Assembly (NCBI GenBank): GCA_015178975.1
Contig: WHVD01000005.1
Coordinates: forward strand, 682,001-746,000
DNA: 64,000 bases
Direction: 5' to 3'
From: Hysterangium stoloniferum
Lineage: Eukaryota > Basidiomycota > Agaricomycetes > Hysterangiales > Hysterangiaceae
The translations under genes were made by a program, and so were the position numbers. The notes beneath the pieces are model-generated. The model saw nothing but the letters and a program-made list of their open reading frames with translations, ran no database searches and was not told the origin of the DNA. Shown here one piece after another: positions 1-10,537 of this stretch; position 1 is the first letter of the stretch; each line of letters opens with the position of its first letter.

Positions 1-555
1 CTATCTACCCGACTCACTGCCTTCATGGTTGCATCTTTCAAAGACATGCGCACGGCAGCCTTTCAATCACTCACAGCGTTATGCGAACAGACGCATTGAT
101 GGTCTTAATCCAGTTTTGAGCGGCCTTGATCCACATATACAACCTTTATACACTGCATCGTGATGAAGTGAGCTAAAATGTAACCAGTGGGTACTTCGGT
201 CCTTCCATCTCCGGTTTTCACAGTTACATTGATCCTATCTGCTTCGCTCACTGCCTTGTAAATTTATGTCTTGGACTTTTAGATCGCAGTACATATGGGT
301 TTCACGGCTAAGTCAACCCCCACGACGCCACACTTTTCTCGATGCTTTTCGGATATGAGGACAAGGGTAACCATTTCACCCTTTAACACTTTCAAGCCAT
401 GGCGTCCTGTTTTTTGATACTCCTAAGAAAGAATATAACCACTATGATATTGACAGCACCTCCAGAGCAGCTGTTCATGCACGGGAATGCATGCTAATTC
501 ACGTATATGGATCGCAGGCCTGTTCCTCCTGTCTTGCATGACTCTGCGGTGTCAT
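1..555 (-). CDS. Possible partial multi-exon gene running off the left edge, unidentified
   Basis: I do not recognise this protein. On the minus strand four segments join in a consistent phase with intron-like borders: 555-503, 422-293, 250-141 and 59-1. The second begins after a pyrimidine-rich stretch ending in TTAG and reads EYQKTGRHGLKVLKGEMVTL and onward; the third contains VKTGDGRTEVPTGYILAHF; the last ends in ATMKAVSRVD at the window edge. The implied introns are 80, 42 and 81 nt, one shorter and two longer than the local norm of about 50, so the splice model is tentative. No start codon was found; codons upstream of 555 are unclear. It could be real coding sequence or a decayed gene. 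The model would be supported by homologues aligning across the three junctions. Confidence 0.3.
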
Positions 556-1350
556 CTTTTTGATTTCACCACACATAATTCGCGTTGAAGTTATCGTGGC
601 CTATGCTTATGTACTTTTTTTCAAGGCGGCGCAAAAGACAACTGTTATGTGTCCATTACTGTTCTGTTGCTTTCTGGCCACCTGATCCCTCGTTCCCCGC
701 GGTGCCCTTCGCCAGCTCACATTGTCGGATTTAACGCAAACTTACAGCCGCAGCAATGCGATATTTTATAAATGTCCTATTGTTGAGGATGTTCAAGTGT
801 TTATAACAACTGTGGCGGATACAATTCCATAAAATACACAGCATGCAGCATAAGCTTGGGCGCCTTGTTTTGACGTCTATGCTATCAGCATCACTTTTGA
901 CCAGAATATTTATATCTTTCCTGACTGAACTTAATTCAAGTGCCATTTGCTGATCATGCAACAGATCTGCTGCTTAAACCGAATGGAGTGAAATCCTTAC
1001 ACGTGGTGATCAACGGTTGACGGCTAGGTCAGTGATCATGTGTTGATCTCCCACCCAGAAGGCTCCATACCACCCCAAACCTTAGGGTTATCCGACAAAT
1101 ACTTTTGAAATATATTATATTTTCTTATTCACAAAAATCATTTATAACACCGATTTTGTGGAATACTATCTCTCCAGTAGCGTGACAACAGGGCCAGGAC
1201 ATATGTATTGTATTGGACAACCAAAATTAAGCAAATACTAGAACAAAAACCAATAAAGTAAGGATACTGATAAATTTCCGGTCACAATAGCCAAATATGC
1301 GTGTCATCAGGTGACTTTTTAAAAGGGGGAAATGATGCAAATCGATCATT
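556..1350. other. No confident gene
   Basis: I see no supported gene here. A 76-codon open stretch on the minus strand (731-961) contains a helical-looking segment (HDQQMALELSSVRKDINILV), but I could not connect it by introns to anything else. The right part is AT-rich and is probably the 3' flank of the NAP-family gene that ends at 1351. Confidence 0.5.
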
Positions 1351-2312
1351 TCAACCGGTCTTTTGCTTTTTGCGAGGGTTTTCCAGATCGATTTCATCGT
1401 CCTCGTCCTCATCCTCGTCATCGTCCGAGTCGTCGTACTCCATAGCTTCGGCAGTCCCAGAGAAGTACTCGATAGCGTCGGGGAACAGTTCGGTGGAAAT
1501 GGCAGCACCAATCTTTAGAGGTCGATATAAAAACATAGTAAATATTGCGCGTTGGAACTAACTCACGTCAAAGGGATCATCCGCATGCTCGAAGAAGTTG
1601 AAGAAACTACCAGGTTCGGCTGGCAGATCATCGTCTTCGTCACCTTTAATGCGACTATACAGCTTTGTAAGGTTCTTCCCTTGATCTTTCCATTGAATGG
1701 TAGTTGCTTGTGGTGCAACATTCAGGTCCCAGTCAAAAGCCAGCATGGCAGGAGTAATGCCTTCAGCGTTTGGTTCCTCCTCCTTAACGGTGGGCAAGTA
1801 TTTGAACTCTTTCTTAAGAACCGAGTTACTGAAGTACGGGTTAGATTTGAAATGCTAGTTTCAACAAGCAACTGTCAGGAAACATCCCAAAGAAGCAACA
1901 GAGCGAGGCATACGAATTCAAGTGTGAAGCATCGTGGTTCCGTTTTGTCTCGAACAACCCAGAGATCTTCCAAGTACGAGATTGCGTCGAGATCCATTTG
2001 ATGCTGGAGGTGAACAGCAGTTCCGGCCATATTTCGGAAAGCTTTGGGCCAAAAGGATGGTATAGTCTTCAAGACCTCACGGCGCTTTATATAATAGGGC
2101 TCCAAAGTTTCACGAGCCCTTTTTTCTACAGTATTGGTACATGTTTTAGCACTGTAGTAAAAATGAGCTGTCAACATACCGAGAGCAAGTTCGGTTATAG
2201 CCAACTCTTTCGCCAGCTCATCGAGTTTGTTAACGTCTTCTGGGCGTATCTCACTGTTGGACTCTCTTCCATTTTTTATCTCAGACTCAGAACCACGCTT
2301 AGTAGGTGACAT
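1351..2312 (-). CDS. NAP1/SET-family histone chaperone (Vps75/SET-like)
   Basis: Nucleosome assembly protein family member, predicted to bind histones H3-H4 or H2A-H2B and assist chromatin assembly in the nucleus. Four exons (2312-2180, 2125-1914, 1854-1567, 1512-1351) give 264 residues. An N-terminal helix (EDVNKLDELAKEL) leads into EKRARETLEPYYIKRREVLK and IPSFW, the dimerisation helix and start of the SET earmuff domain; KSNPYFSNSVLKKEF and WKDQGKNLTK follow. The C-terminus is a long acidic tail (DDSDDDEDEDEDDEIDLE) ending in a basic KKQKTG, as in SET/TAF-I proteins. The introns are 54, 59 and 53 nt. The 54-nt intron is a multiple of three and has no stop, so retaining it would insert 18 codons. 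I chose the ATG at 2312 because the upstream in-frame ATG adds a hydrophobic stretch unlike the family. Family assignment is firm; the choice between the SET and NAP1 subfamilies rests on length and tail. Confidence 0.9.
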
Positions 2313-2509
2313 GGTATTGAAGTGATAAAGAAAAGGAGTGTTAGTCAAGTGAGAAAGCAGAAGGATGTAAAATTTCACACTCCGATCGTGTGTATCCCAC
2401 GTATATTCGAACTCCATTATTGTTTCTGCTGCCTAAGGTTCAAACAAGTTATATTCCAAACTAGGTATCATAAAAAATTTATGCTGATTAGATCAGAGGA
2501 GGATATACT

Positions 2510-5190
2510 TCAATCATTTCTCTTCTTTAGACTACCCATTTCCACCTCTTCTAGTCGGCTGTTCGCTCTTGGTCGGCTACTTTTCACTGGAAGAGTTTCG
2601 TCATGTTTGGTTAATCGCCCTAACCCATTACGTCCGGATCTAAAGCCAGGTCCCGTATAATAGATGGCTTCAATCGGCGGATTCAACCGAGGCCAGGACA
2701 CGTAGTCTACGCCATGCGAGAAAATAAATCCAACAGATAAAGCAATAAGACCGAGCCAGATTGAGAAATAATAAAGAAGGGAATAATCTAAGTAGAAATT
2801 ATTGTAGTAGTGATATAATAATATGGTAAGGACATACCCGATGAACGAGGCAAAGTCAAACCAGCAAAGACCATAAATATGGAAAAATAAAGAACGTATG
2901 GCATCTAATAACATTCTAGTTGACTTTGTGGTCATGAGCCCAAAATTACTCACAGATCGAACAACCAATGGCCGGCTGTCGACTAGTAATGATCTGGTCA
3001 GACCGGGACCTTTTCGAGGAACCCAATTCCCAGTAACTATATCAAAGGCATCCTGCCAAAATATGAGTCAGTCATATTGTAAAAATAAATATCATACCTG
3101 TCTGGTGCCATCAAAGTGGTTGTTCTTGACATATCGCATGATGGAGTTAATCCCGTCCTGCATTGCACCCTTCTTGGTTCTCTTTCCAGTCCTTGTGAAA
3201 TCCGTTTTCAATGCGCCAGTTCCACTGTATGCCCGGGATATAGAGTCGGCGTGGTCGGCCCACACTGAAAGCTTATCAACGTGTTGTTAGGGAGGAGGTA
3301 GTGATGAACGTACTGCGTCGGAATTGGACCATAAACTGCTCAAAGCTATCAATTTCTTCCGTTGGCCCAAGAATACCCAGTGATTTTAGCTGATGAGTAA
3401 GTGTCCACTTGGCCAATGCTGACTGCACAACGTTCGTTCTATCCAAATTGTCCATGCAGTTGGTACGAATGACACCTGTTTGGAGTCGACTTGGTCCATC
3501 CGCCGCCACGTTGTCATGATAGTAGCTGTGTGAAGGTAAGATAATACACGGATTAAAACTGCATTGTATCTACCCCATTTCTAAGAGATCTGGTTCAATT
3601 TTGTTTATGAGAATAGATATGCGATGCCACTGCATATTTCTACATTCTTTGTGAAAGTCGAAGTAATCATACTGCACATGCGGTAAAGTGATCTATTAAG
3701 CAGTAAGCAGTCCAGAATCAACCACATTGTCGAGAGAAGTATACCTCTGAAATCTGACGTTCGAATGCTTCCTTGACAGGTTTCTCGTAACCTTTTTGAT
3801 TGACCAGGTTTACGATATGTTGGGATCCGTAATTTGATATCTGATCTTGTAGGTGTAGTTTAAAGGCTACTGGCTATTCTTTAATTTTCAGTAATTGTGT
3901 ATACGGACCCGAAGTACACGTACCGTATATTGACGGTCCATAATCTGTAAATCTGGCTTATATCGCAAATTGTTCACTTCAGTCCAGTAAATGGGAATAC
4001 TGCCTCGGGTCTGCACGAAGCTCATTACAGAAGCACTCTCGCTTCCCTCATTAATTATTAATATTTGTTCCGTTTCATTGAAGTTTGCCACGTGTCCTTC
4101 ATCGTCTACCCCACGAGTGAAATATCTTGTCCCTGCTCGGTATCGCGAGCGTCGGCTGATGAGTGCAAATCGTAAAGGGTGTGAATTAATAATTGTGTCA
4201 CATATATCGAACGCTATTGTAGTCCGAGATGAGAAATAAGTAAGGAGCTATTCATGAACTAAAACTTACTCCCAAATATTACAGGAAGAGTGAACCGGCT
4301 GAGCTGTGTGCAGTTGCAGTTGATCTGAGTACCTGAGAAAGCACAACTTAAGAATACGTACATCTCTATCGGCAATGGATGTTGATATATCTATAAAACG
4401 GGAATGAAGGAATCTATTTTGCATGTAAACATCTAGGGTGTGAAGCGATGCTTTGAATTTACTTGTTCCAAAAGAATCGATCATCCGCCTACGTAGGAAA
4501 GAAATTAACATTAGTCTTGAGATTCAAAAGAATAACAAGGGTACTTACTGTCTCCCATAGCGCCTTTCTAACGTCCTTTTCACTGGTAAGACGTTGCGCT
4601 TGGAGCCGACGGGTCAAATCGTAGGTATAGCTGAACCAAAACTGCCCTCCGTACAGATGTGAGTGTACGAGAGCGAGTAAATGGCTCTCTACGGGATATT
4701 GGTGTAAAGGAGAGGCGGCCAATGGCAGAACTTTGAAGTCTGTAGCTCGAAAGATTTCGTGGCCAAATATGTATCCATGGGATTCGCGCCCAGTCACGAC
4801 CACCACAAAATCAGCTAGGGTAAATGAAATTAGGAAGTATGCATGACTAATAAACCGTGAATGTACATGTAGTCAGCGAAAGTAAACCCATGACGCCAAA
4901 TACTCTGTCTGCGCGACTAATAAACCGGGAGTCTAAGACGTTAGGAGCTGAAAGCGTGTTATAATACATCATATGCACATAACACAATGCATGCTCACGC
5001 TCAAGGGCTATTTCCCCGGTAGTACGATTGATAGCCAGACATGGAGCATGATCCTGTGGTTGAAACACGTAGAATTGCTCGTTGACATGCCTGTGAAGGA
5101 CATGGGTGACCTTTAGTCAACAAGCGGTGCTATCATTACCTACAGGTCAAGTGTCCTGTGTAGTTGTTTCGCTGTGGGCTTTGAATCCAT
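2510..5190 (-). CDS. SAC1: SAC1-type phosphoinositide phosphatase
   Basis: Integral membrane lipid phosphatase that removes phosphate from PtdIns4P (and PI3P) at the ER/Golgi. The first exon ([16 protein letters not shown]) is joined by a short intron to [18 protein letters not shown], giving the usual Sac N-terminus. Recognisable blocks follow in order: [47 protein letters not shown], and the catalytic CX5RT motif within [15 protein letters not shown] (around 3420-3465). The 3' exon encodes hydrophobic stretches ([30 protein letters not shown]) that match the family's C-terminal membrane anchor, then [12 protein letters not shown]. The last residues, LKKRND, form a dilysine-like tail that may help ER retrieval, though the spacing is not the strict KKXX form. 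Many short introns split the gene. The start is the first ATG that keeps the conserved N-terminus in frame. The next gene begins about 140 bp upstream on the same strand. Confidence 0.93.
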
Positions 5191-5327
5191 AATCAGGTCT
5201 TGTTCACTTGCAGGGTGAATGTGGGAACAATTTACGTAAGCCAGCACTGGAATAAACAGCTCTGAACCGCTCTCAATTATTATATGTATGTGGTATTGAC
5301 TAGGGGGTAAACGACCTTAGACCCACT

Positions 5328-6116
5328 TCAATCTTTAAATGCTATTGGCTGGATGTAAGCATAAAATAGCATGTCCAATTCAGAGTCCGGAGGTTCTTGA
5401 AGTCTGCGGAGGTAAATTTCAGAGTCGCGTTTCGTCAATTCCCACCACCGACGTTCGCTTTGATACTTGAGCCATTCAAGCTCTTGGGTGCATGGACATA
5501 TCGATCCCCAAAGCCAGTGGCGCCTTTGAATTTGAGGACTTTGCTCATCTGGGCCAGTGTGTGACAGTACCCTATCCTGACTCTTCAAATCGTCATATGC
5601 CTCCAACAAGAGATACTCAATCTGGGGAACAGTGGCACCCGATGTGCTAAGACGATTTTTGAGCATGGCGACAGCAACTAGATGTACAAGCCCGCTCTTC
5701 AACTCTGCAGGCATAATGCCAATTTTGATTCCTGCTTCAAATGCCCGTACAGCCGCATAAACAACTTTGTTGGGGACGTAGCCTAGGCCGTGGTCCCACA
5801 ATAGGAAAGTCTGGTCAACATCAGGCTCACTACCCATCCATAGGGTACCAAACGCCAAATTTTTTGGACGCTGTGCCGGAAAGTCGTAAAGAGTTGCGAC
5901 TTGACCCTTCAGTGAGACTGACGATATCGGGTCGTTCGGAGGTCGCCGGGATCTTCCAACATAATTGCGCAAGGCCGGAGTTTTATGGTTCTGACGCTTA
6001 GAACTGCCAGACCGAGAGGAGATCTGAGTCTGTCGATGGTCTTCATAAGGAGTCCGCAGTACCTGTTTGGCGTTGAGAATTGCATCGAGAGGAGCATGAG
6101 AGTAAGATATCGCCAT
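5328..6116 (-). CDS. Hypothetical protein, single exon, 262 residues
   Basis: I do not recognise this protein. It is an unusually intron-poor gene for this locus: one open frame from the ATG at 6116 to TGA at 5328. The N-terminal 80 residues are basic and low in hydrophobicity (SSRSGSSKRQNHKTPALRNY, GRSRRPP) and look disordered. The remainder is denser: ligand-domain-like helices (VYAAVRAFEAGIKIGI, LVHLVAVAMLKNRL, IEYLLLEAYDDL), a CPC pair, and a Trp-rich segment (RRHWLWG, LEWLKYQSERRWWELTKRDS). There is no signal peptide or clear membrane span. It lies head-to-tail between SAC1 and the nitrilase gene. The sustained open frame and non-repetitive composition support a real gene; the function is unknown. 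Confidence 0.65.
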   Translation of the reverse strand: MAISYSHAPLDAILNAKQVLRTPYEDHRQTQISSRSGSSKRQNHKTPALRNYVGRSRRPPNDPISSVSLKGQVATLYDFPAQRPKNLAFGTLWMGSEPDVDQTFLLWDHGLGYVPNKVVYAAVRAFEAGIKIGIMPAELKSGLVHLVAVAMLKNRLSTSGATVPQIEYLLLEAYDDLKSQDRVLSHTGPDEQSPQIQRRHWLWGSICPCTQELEWLKYQSERRWWELTKRDSEIYLRRLQEPPDSELDMLFYAYIQPIAFKD

Positions 6117-6337
6117 GACGAGGGTGACTGTTTCTTGAACAGCAAATGCTGATGTAGCAATTTATACATACTATCATCTATGTGGCTTGATAATGGTGGA
6201 AGACACTATCCCCAGAAACGTGGAGAGAAAATTTACAGTGGCATTCCACACCCAAACTAAATCGAGCCACCGGCTTGTGCCACATGAAGTCGGAAAACTA
6301 ACAGCACTCCATATCAGTTTTGCTTCATGAATAAAGA

Positions 6338-7489
6338 TCAAGACAAAGCCACACCGTCCGGTCGAGCATAGTGGCCCACGACGTCGAGGTCAAACTTGCC
6401 TCTAATAATATCGTCAAGATCAAGCTCGGCTGTCAGCACTCCTTCCCCTTCCTTGAGTGGTCCAGCTAAAGCTTCACCGGCAGGGTTATATATCACAGAG
6501 CCACCGCCAATCATAATACCCTCGGGATCCCTCGCCGCACCATTAGCAATAGGGTGATTTGGTGGGAAATCCTTTTGTTGGGCATATTGGCAGGCGGACA
6601 GAACAAAACAACGCCCTTCAAGTGCTATATGAGCCATTGTGTGTTGCCACACCTGCACGTGCAAGTTATTTATAAATTATTTCAAGAGCGTGAGAACGGA
6701 CCGGTCGAGAGTCTACAGTAGGTGCGCAATATATTTGAGTGCCTTGCTGATAATAATGTGTGCGTACTACGAATTATAAGCCATAGAATGAAAATTAAGC
6801 AGTTTGAGATACTCACACAACGGCATGTAGTTCTCCCTGATTAAAAATTGTGTGGGAGCCCCTCTTATTATGTAGTATATGGTACCCACCAGCAGATCGC
6901 GGCGGATATTTTGGCTGTGACATTCTCTGAAACACCATTTCCTTGATGAGAAAATGTCTGTTCCAGAACAGGTAATGTAGATGCATCCCCGAAGCCCCAT
7001 ACGAGTCTCTCTGCGGCTGTAGGTACGAGCTTCCTGTGTTTAGCTACATAACCTGCTTGGGGATGGACAAAAATAACGGTACAATAACATGTACCACCTT
7101 CCCTTTCTATGACGCCTACAACAAGAAACACGCTAGTCGCTCGAGCTATCCCTTCCATACGGGTTACGGCTTGCGAGGGTATCTCTATAGCTGCTGAATG
7201 ATACCTAAGGTACTCATCCCTACCTTCGGGTGAGCGCGCTCCTACAACAGCCCCAAAACTTGACTTAGCAGGGTATCCTCCGATGCTTTTTCGTCAACAA
7301 AGACGTGAGAAGCGTAGCATACATATAGTGATCGAAATGTCCTCACAAAGCTTCGGGGAAAACGACCAGTTGGGCATTGTCTCTTTCTCTCGCAAGAGTG
7401 GTGAGCCTTTCGAGCTTATCCAAGGTATCAGATAATGAGTATGCTACAGTGCATGCCTGCACAACGGAGGCCCGAATAATTCGAGTCAT
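6338..7489 (-). CDS. Nitrilase (carbon-nitrogen hydrolase superfamily)
   Basis: Hydrolyses a nitrile to a carboxylic acid and ammonia, or a related C-N substrate. Five exons (7489-7347, 7285-6890, 6836-6817, 6766-6702, 6652-6338) encode 312 residues, the family's usual size. The catalytic triad is visible: Glu in FPEAFIGGYP, Lys in [14 protein letters not shown], and Cys in AAICWENYMPLLR. The Cys motif is split across two introns, leaving a 20-nt exon for ENYMPL. Later blocks [12 protein letters not shown] and [18 protein letters not shown] are typical of the nitrilase branch rather than amidases. Introns are 61, 53, 50 and 48 nt. There is no targeting signal, so the enzyme is probably cytosolic. 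Substrate cannot be read from sequence; fungal relatives act on cyanide or aromatic/aliphatic nitriles. The gene is divergently oriented to importin alpha with a 161-bp gap. Confidence 0.92.
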
Positions 7490-7650
7490 GTGATGGTAGG
7501 AGTTCAGCTGAGCGTGGGAGCTATGGAGTTTGGTATTGTGTGGCGTTGTGGTTGAAAGTGTGGGCGTGTGTTTTTCAGTACTTTAGCACCTTTCTCCTTA
7601 TCCTCTTGACGCGTCTACCTTTCCTCCCTTCTCTAACCACCACAATCACA

Positions 7651-9529
7651 ATGGAAACCAGAACCATGGAGCATCGCAGACAGAGTACGATTTTTGCGAC
7701 GGTTACTCTACCACAATTACCAAACTGACGCGTTTTTAGATTTCAAAAACAAAGGCACCTTCAAAGGTGATGATCTCCGCCGGCGCCGCGAGGAGCAGCA
7801 GGTTGAGATCAGACGACAAAAGAGGGAAGAAAACATATCGAAGAGGCGGAATTTTGTTCCTTCATCTGGTCCGGACTCTGATGATGAAGCCGCCAGTTCC
7901 AATTGGGACCCTCCCGTAAGTTACTCTTTGAAGTGGCACACTGTATCTCTGTGCTCAATCGTTTTTCTTTTCAGCTTGCCGCAGCAATGGTTGAAGATGT
8001 TTTCTCGGATGACCCCGAGCGCCAGCTTGATGCAACTACTAAGTTTCGCAAGCTGTTATCTAAAGAGAAGAATCCCCCGATCGAGAAGGTTATCGAATGT
8101 GGTGTGGTACCCCGCTTCGTTGAGTTTCTCCGCGGTAGCCATTCCATGATTCAGGTAGGCTTCTCTTATTCGCTGTTATCTGTATAGTGATTTAATTGCA
8201 TTGATGCCAGTTTGAGGCTGCTTGGGCCTTAACAAACATCGCTTCTGGCACCGCTGAGCATACACAAGTTGTCATTGCTGCCGGTGCCGTTGATCAATTC
8301 ATTGTTCTTTTGTCATCCCCCGTCCTTGATGTTCGTGAACAGGCTGTCTGGGCCCTAGGAAACATTGCAGGCGATAGCCCTCAATGCCGTGACTATGTCC
8401 TCTCGGCTGGCGCTTTACGTCCCCTACTCGCTCTTCTGAGCGAACATCATAAGCTTAGCATGCTTCGGAATGCTACATGGACGTTGAGTAACTTCTGCAG
8501 AGGTAAACAACCTCAGCCCGAGTGGGAGCTGGTATGGTGATATCATTGTTTACATTGACAGTATTTGACAATAGATATACAGATATCCCCCGCACTTACC
8601 GTTTTGACCAAATTGATTTATTCAATAGATGATGAGGTCTTGATTGATGCGTGCTGGGCTATTTCTTACCTTTCAGATGGCTCCAACGACAAAATTCAGG
8701 CAGTCATTGAATCTGGGGTTTGCAGGCGACTAGTAGATCTTCTTATGCATCCTTCGACATCTGTTCAAACACCGGCACTCCGATCAGTTGGAAACATTGT
8801 AACCGGCGATGACCTCCAGACACAAGTTGTTATAGCTTCTGGCGCCCTTCCTGCGCTCTTATCGCTTCTGTCCTCGCCCAAGGATGGTATCAGAAAGGAG
8901 GCATGTTGGACTATTTCCAACATCACAGCTGGCTCTCCTAATCAAATTCAAGCTGTTATTGATGCCAACATTATCCCACCCTTGATCAACATTTTACAGA
9001 ATGCTGATTTCAAGACCAAAAAGGAAGCCTGTTGGGCGATTTCGAATGCTACTTCCGGTGGCCTTCAAGAGCCGTCACAAATCCGGTATCTCGTATCACA
9101 AGGATGCATTAAACCCCTCTGTGATCTGCTTACCATGATGGACAACAAAATAATCCAGGTGGCTCTTGACGGTCTCGACAACATCCTCAAGGTTGGGGAA
9201 ATGGACAAGCAGGCGGCTGGTCCTGGAGCTGTTAACCAGTATGCAATATATGTGGAGGAAGCTATGGGCATGGTCACTATCCACAACCTACAACAGCACG
9301 ATAACCTTGAAATATATAAGAAAGCGTTTAACATCATGGATAAATATTTCCCTGATGATGAAGACGTCGATGCTGGTACCATCCCCACGCATGTTGATTC
9401 TACCGGTGCTTTTGCGGTTCGTATCACTGTTTCTATGACCATTTTTCTTGCTGAACACCCAACTTTGTTCAGTTCCACAGTGACGTATCCGCACCTCAAG
9501 GTGGTTTCAGCTTCGGAGGGGCACAGTAG
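7651..9529 (+). CDS. SRP1: Importin subunit alpha (karyopherin alpha)
   Basis: Adaptor that binds classical nuclear localisation signals and links cargo to importin beta. Six exons (7651-7684, 7740-7915, 7975-8154, 8211-8531, 8583-9416, 9473-9529) give 533 residues, normal for the family. The N-terminal importin-beta-binding region is basic ([20 protein letters not shown]). Tandem armadillo repeats follow, with the NLS-groove residues in [50 protein letters not shown] and [10 protein letters not shown]. The C-terminus reads [11 protein letters not shown], the usual Gly/Phe tail. The fourth intron could also be spliced to nearer AG sites, but only the acceptor at 8582 gives the conserved ISPALTVL. 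A second in-frame ATG lies at 7666; I kept the first. Confidence 0.95.
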
Positions 9530-10537
9530 AGCACTCGGGTAGGCCTGGTTTTTTCCTTCTCGCTTTGTTCGATAGCGCCGTCCACTTCATTGCCAATTTT
9601 GAATGCTCTTCATATTTGCCCCTCCATCCTTTTATCCGTACGCCTACGACACTGCATGTCATATTACAGCGCTTAGTCCGAATCAGTAATTCATTTACCC
9701 CGGCTTATTCTCAAATCTTTATTGTTCATCGATGTTCTTCCATTTCCCAAACGGGGCCTAAGCATAATTTTAGCTTCATTTTGCCAACCTGGCAATTGGA
9801 ACCTGGCAATAGCTGGTAAGCTAATTAATGACGGACCGACTTAATCCATGGCAGAATATGGATATGGTAGTATGTCTATAACATTGTGTATAAAACTGGA
9901 AAATGGAAGCAAACGTCATAGCATTGATCCCAAACGAATTATAGTACTCTCTTCACGAGTTTAATTCAGGTGGGTCGTCGGTGTGAGAATTAAATCTAAG
10001 CTAGATACAAGACAATAACTCAGTATTTGCACGGTAGATGCCAAATAGCTGAGGTGTACAATCTATGAAGTATGTTAACTAAAGCGACCATTTTCGGGGA
10101 ACAAAAGTGTAAGAACAAAGGAAAATAACAAAGAGGGACGGAAAGAACATGGTGGAATGTTCTATGAGATTAAGGATCAATTGCAAGCCTTTGTTCTGAC
10201 CCTGCATGAGTTTCTGGCTATACCCGAGAGACCAGGTTGGAGATGATGAATATTTTAATTGACACTTTCTATGATTATGAGATTTTAGCCATTGAAAGTT
10301 CTCAGGTGGCTGTAGAATAGTTAACTGTATCAGCACACAACTTATATAATCTATTAATAGATATTTAATTGCTCCCGCCACTTTTGCAAGAGACATTCAC
10401 ATTACCAGAACAACGGTGGATCAGCCCGCAGACTGGGTTATGGATATATTATATATAGATACTTCAGTATACAGCCATTTGTGTTTTACCCTGCGCTTAC
10501 ATAAGTATTACCGGGACTTGTGGCATCGCATCGTTAT
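9530..10537. other. Intergenic region, nothing recognised
   Basis: This 1.0-kb interval holds the 3' flank of the importin gene and the promoter of the M16 protease gene. It is AT-rich. A TATA-like run (ATATATTATATATAGATAC) lies near 10446-10464, 75-90 bp before the proposed protease start. I see no RNA gene or repeat. Confidence 0.5.

Noticed and set aside
8532..8582. Shorter splice choices for the fourth importin intron
   Set aside because: The AG sites at about 8561 and 8574 give an intron under 45 nt or a broken frame; only 8582 yields the conserved ISPALTVL.
10079..10396. 105-codon minus-strand open frame in the importin-protease gap
   Set aside because: AT-rich, no recognisable domain, no splice context, and it overlaps the likely protease promoter.
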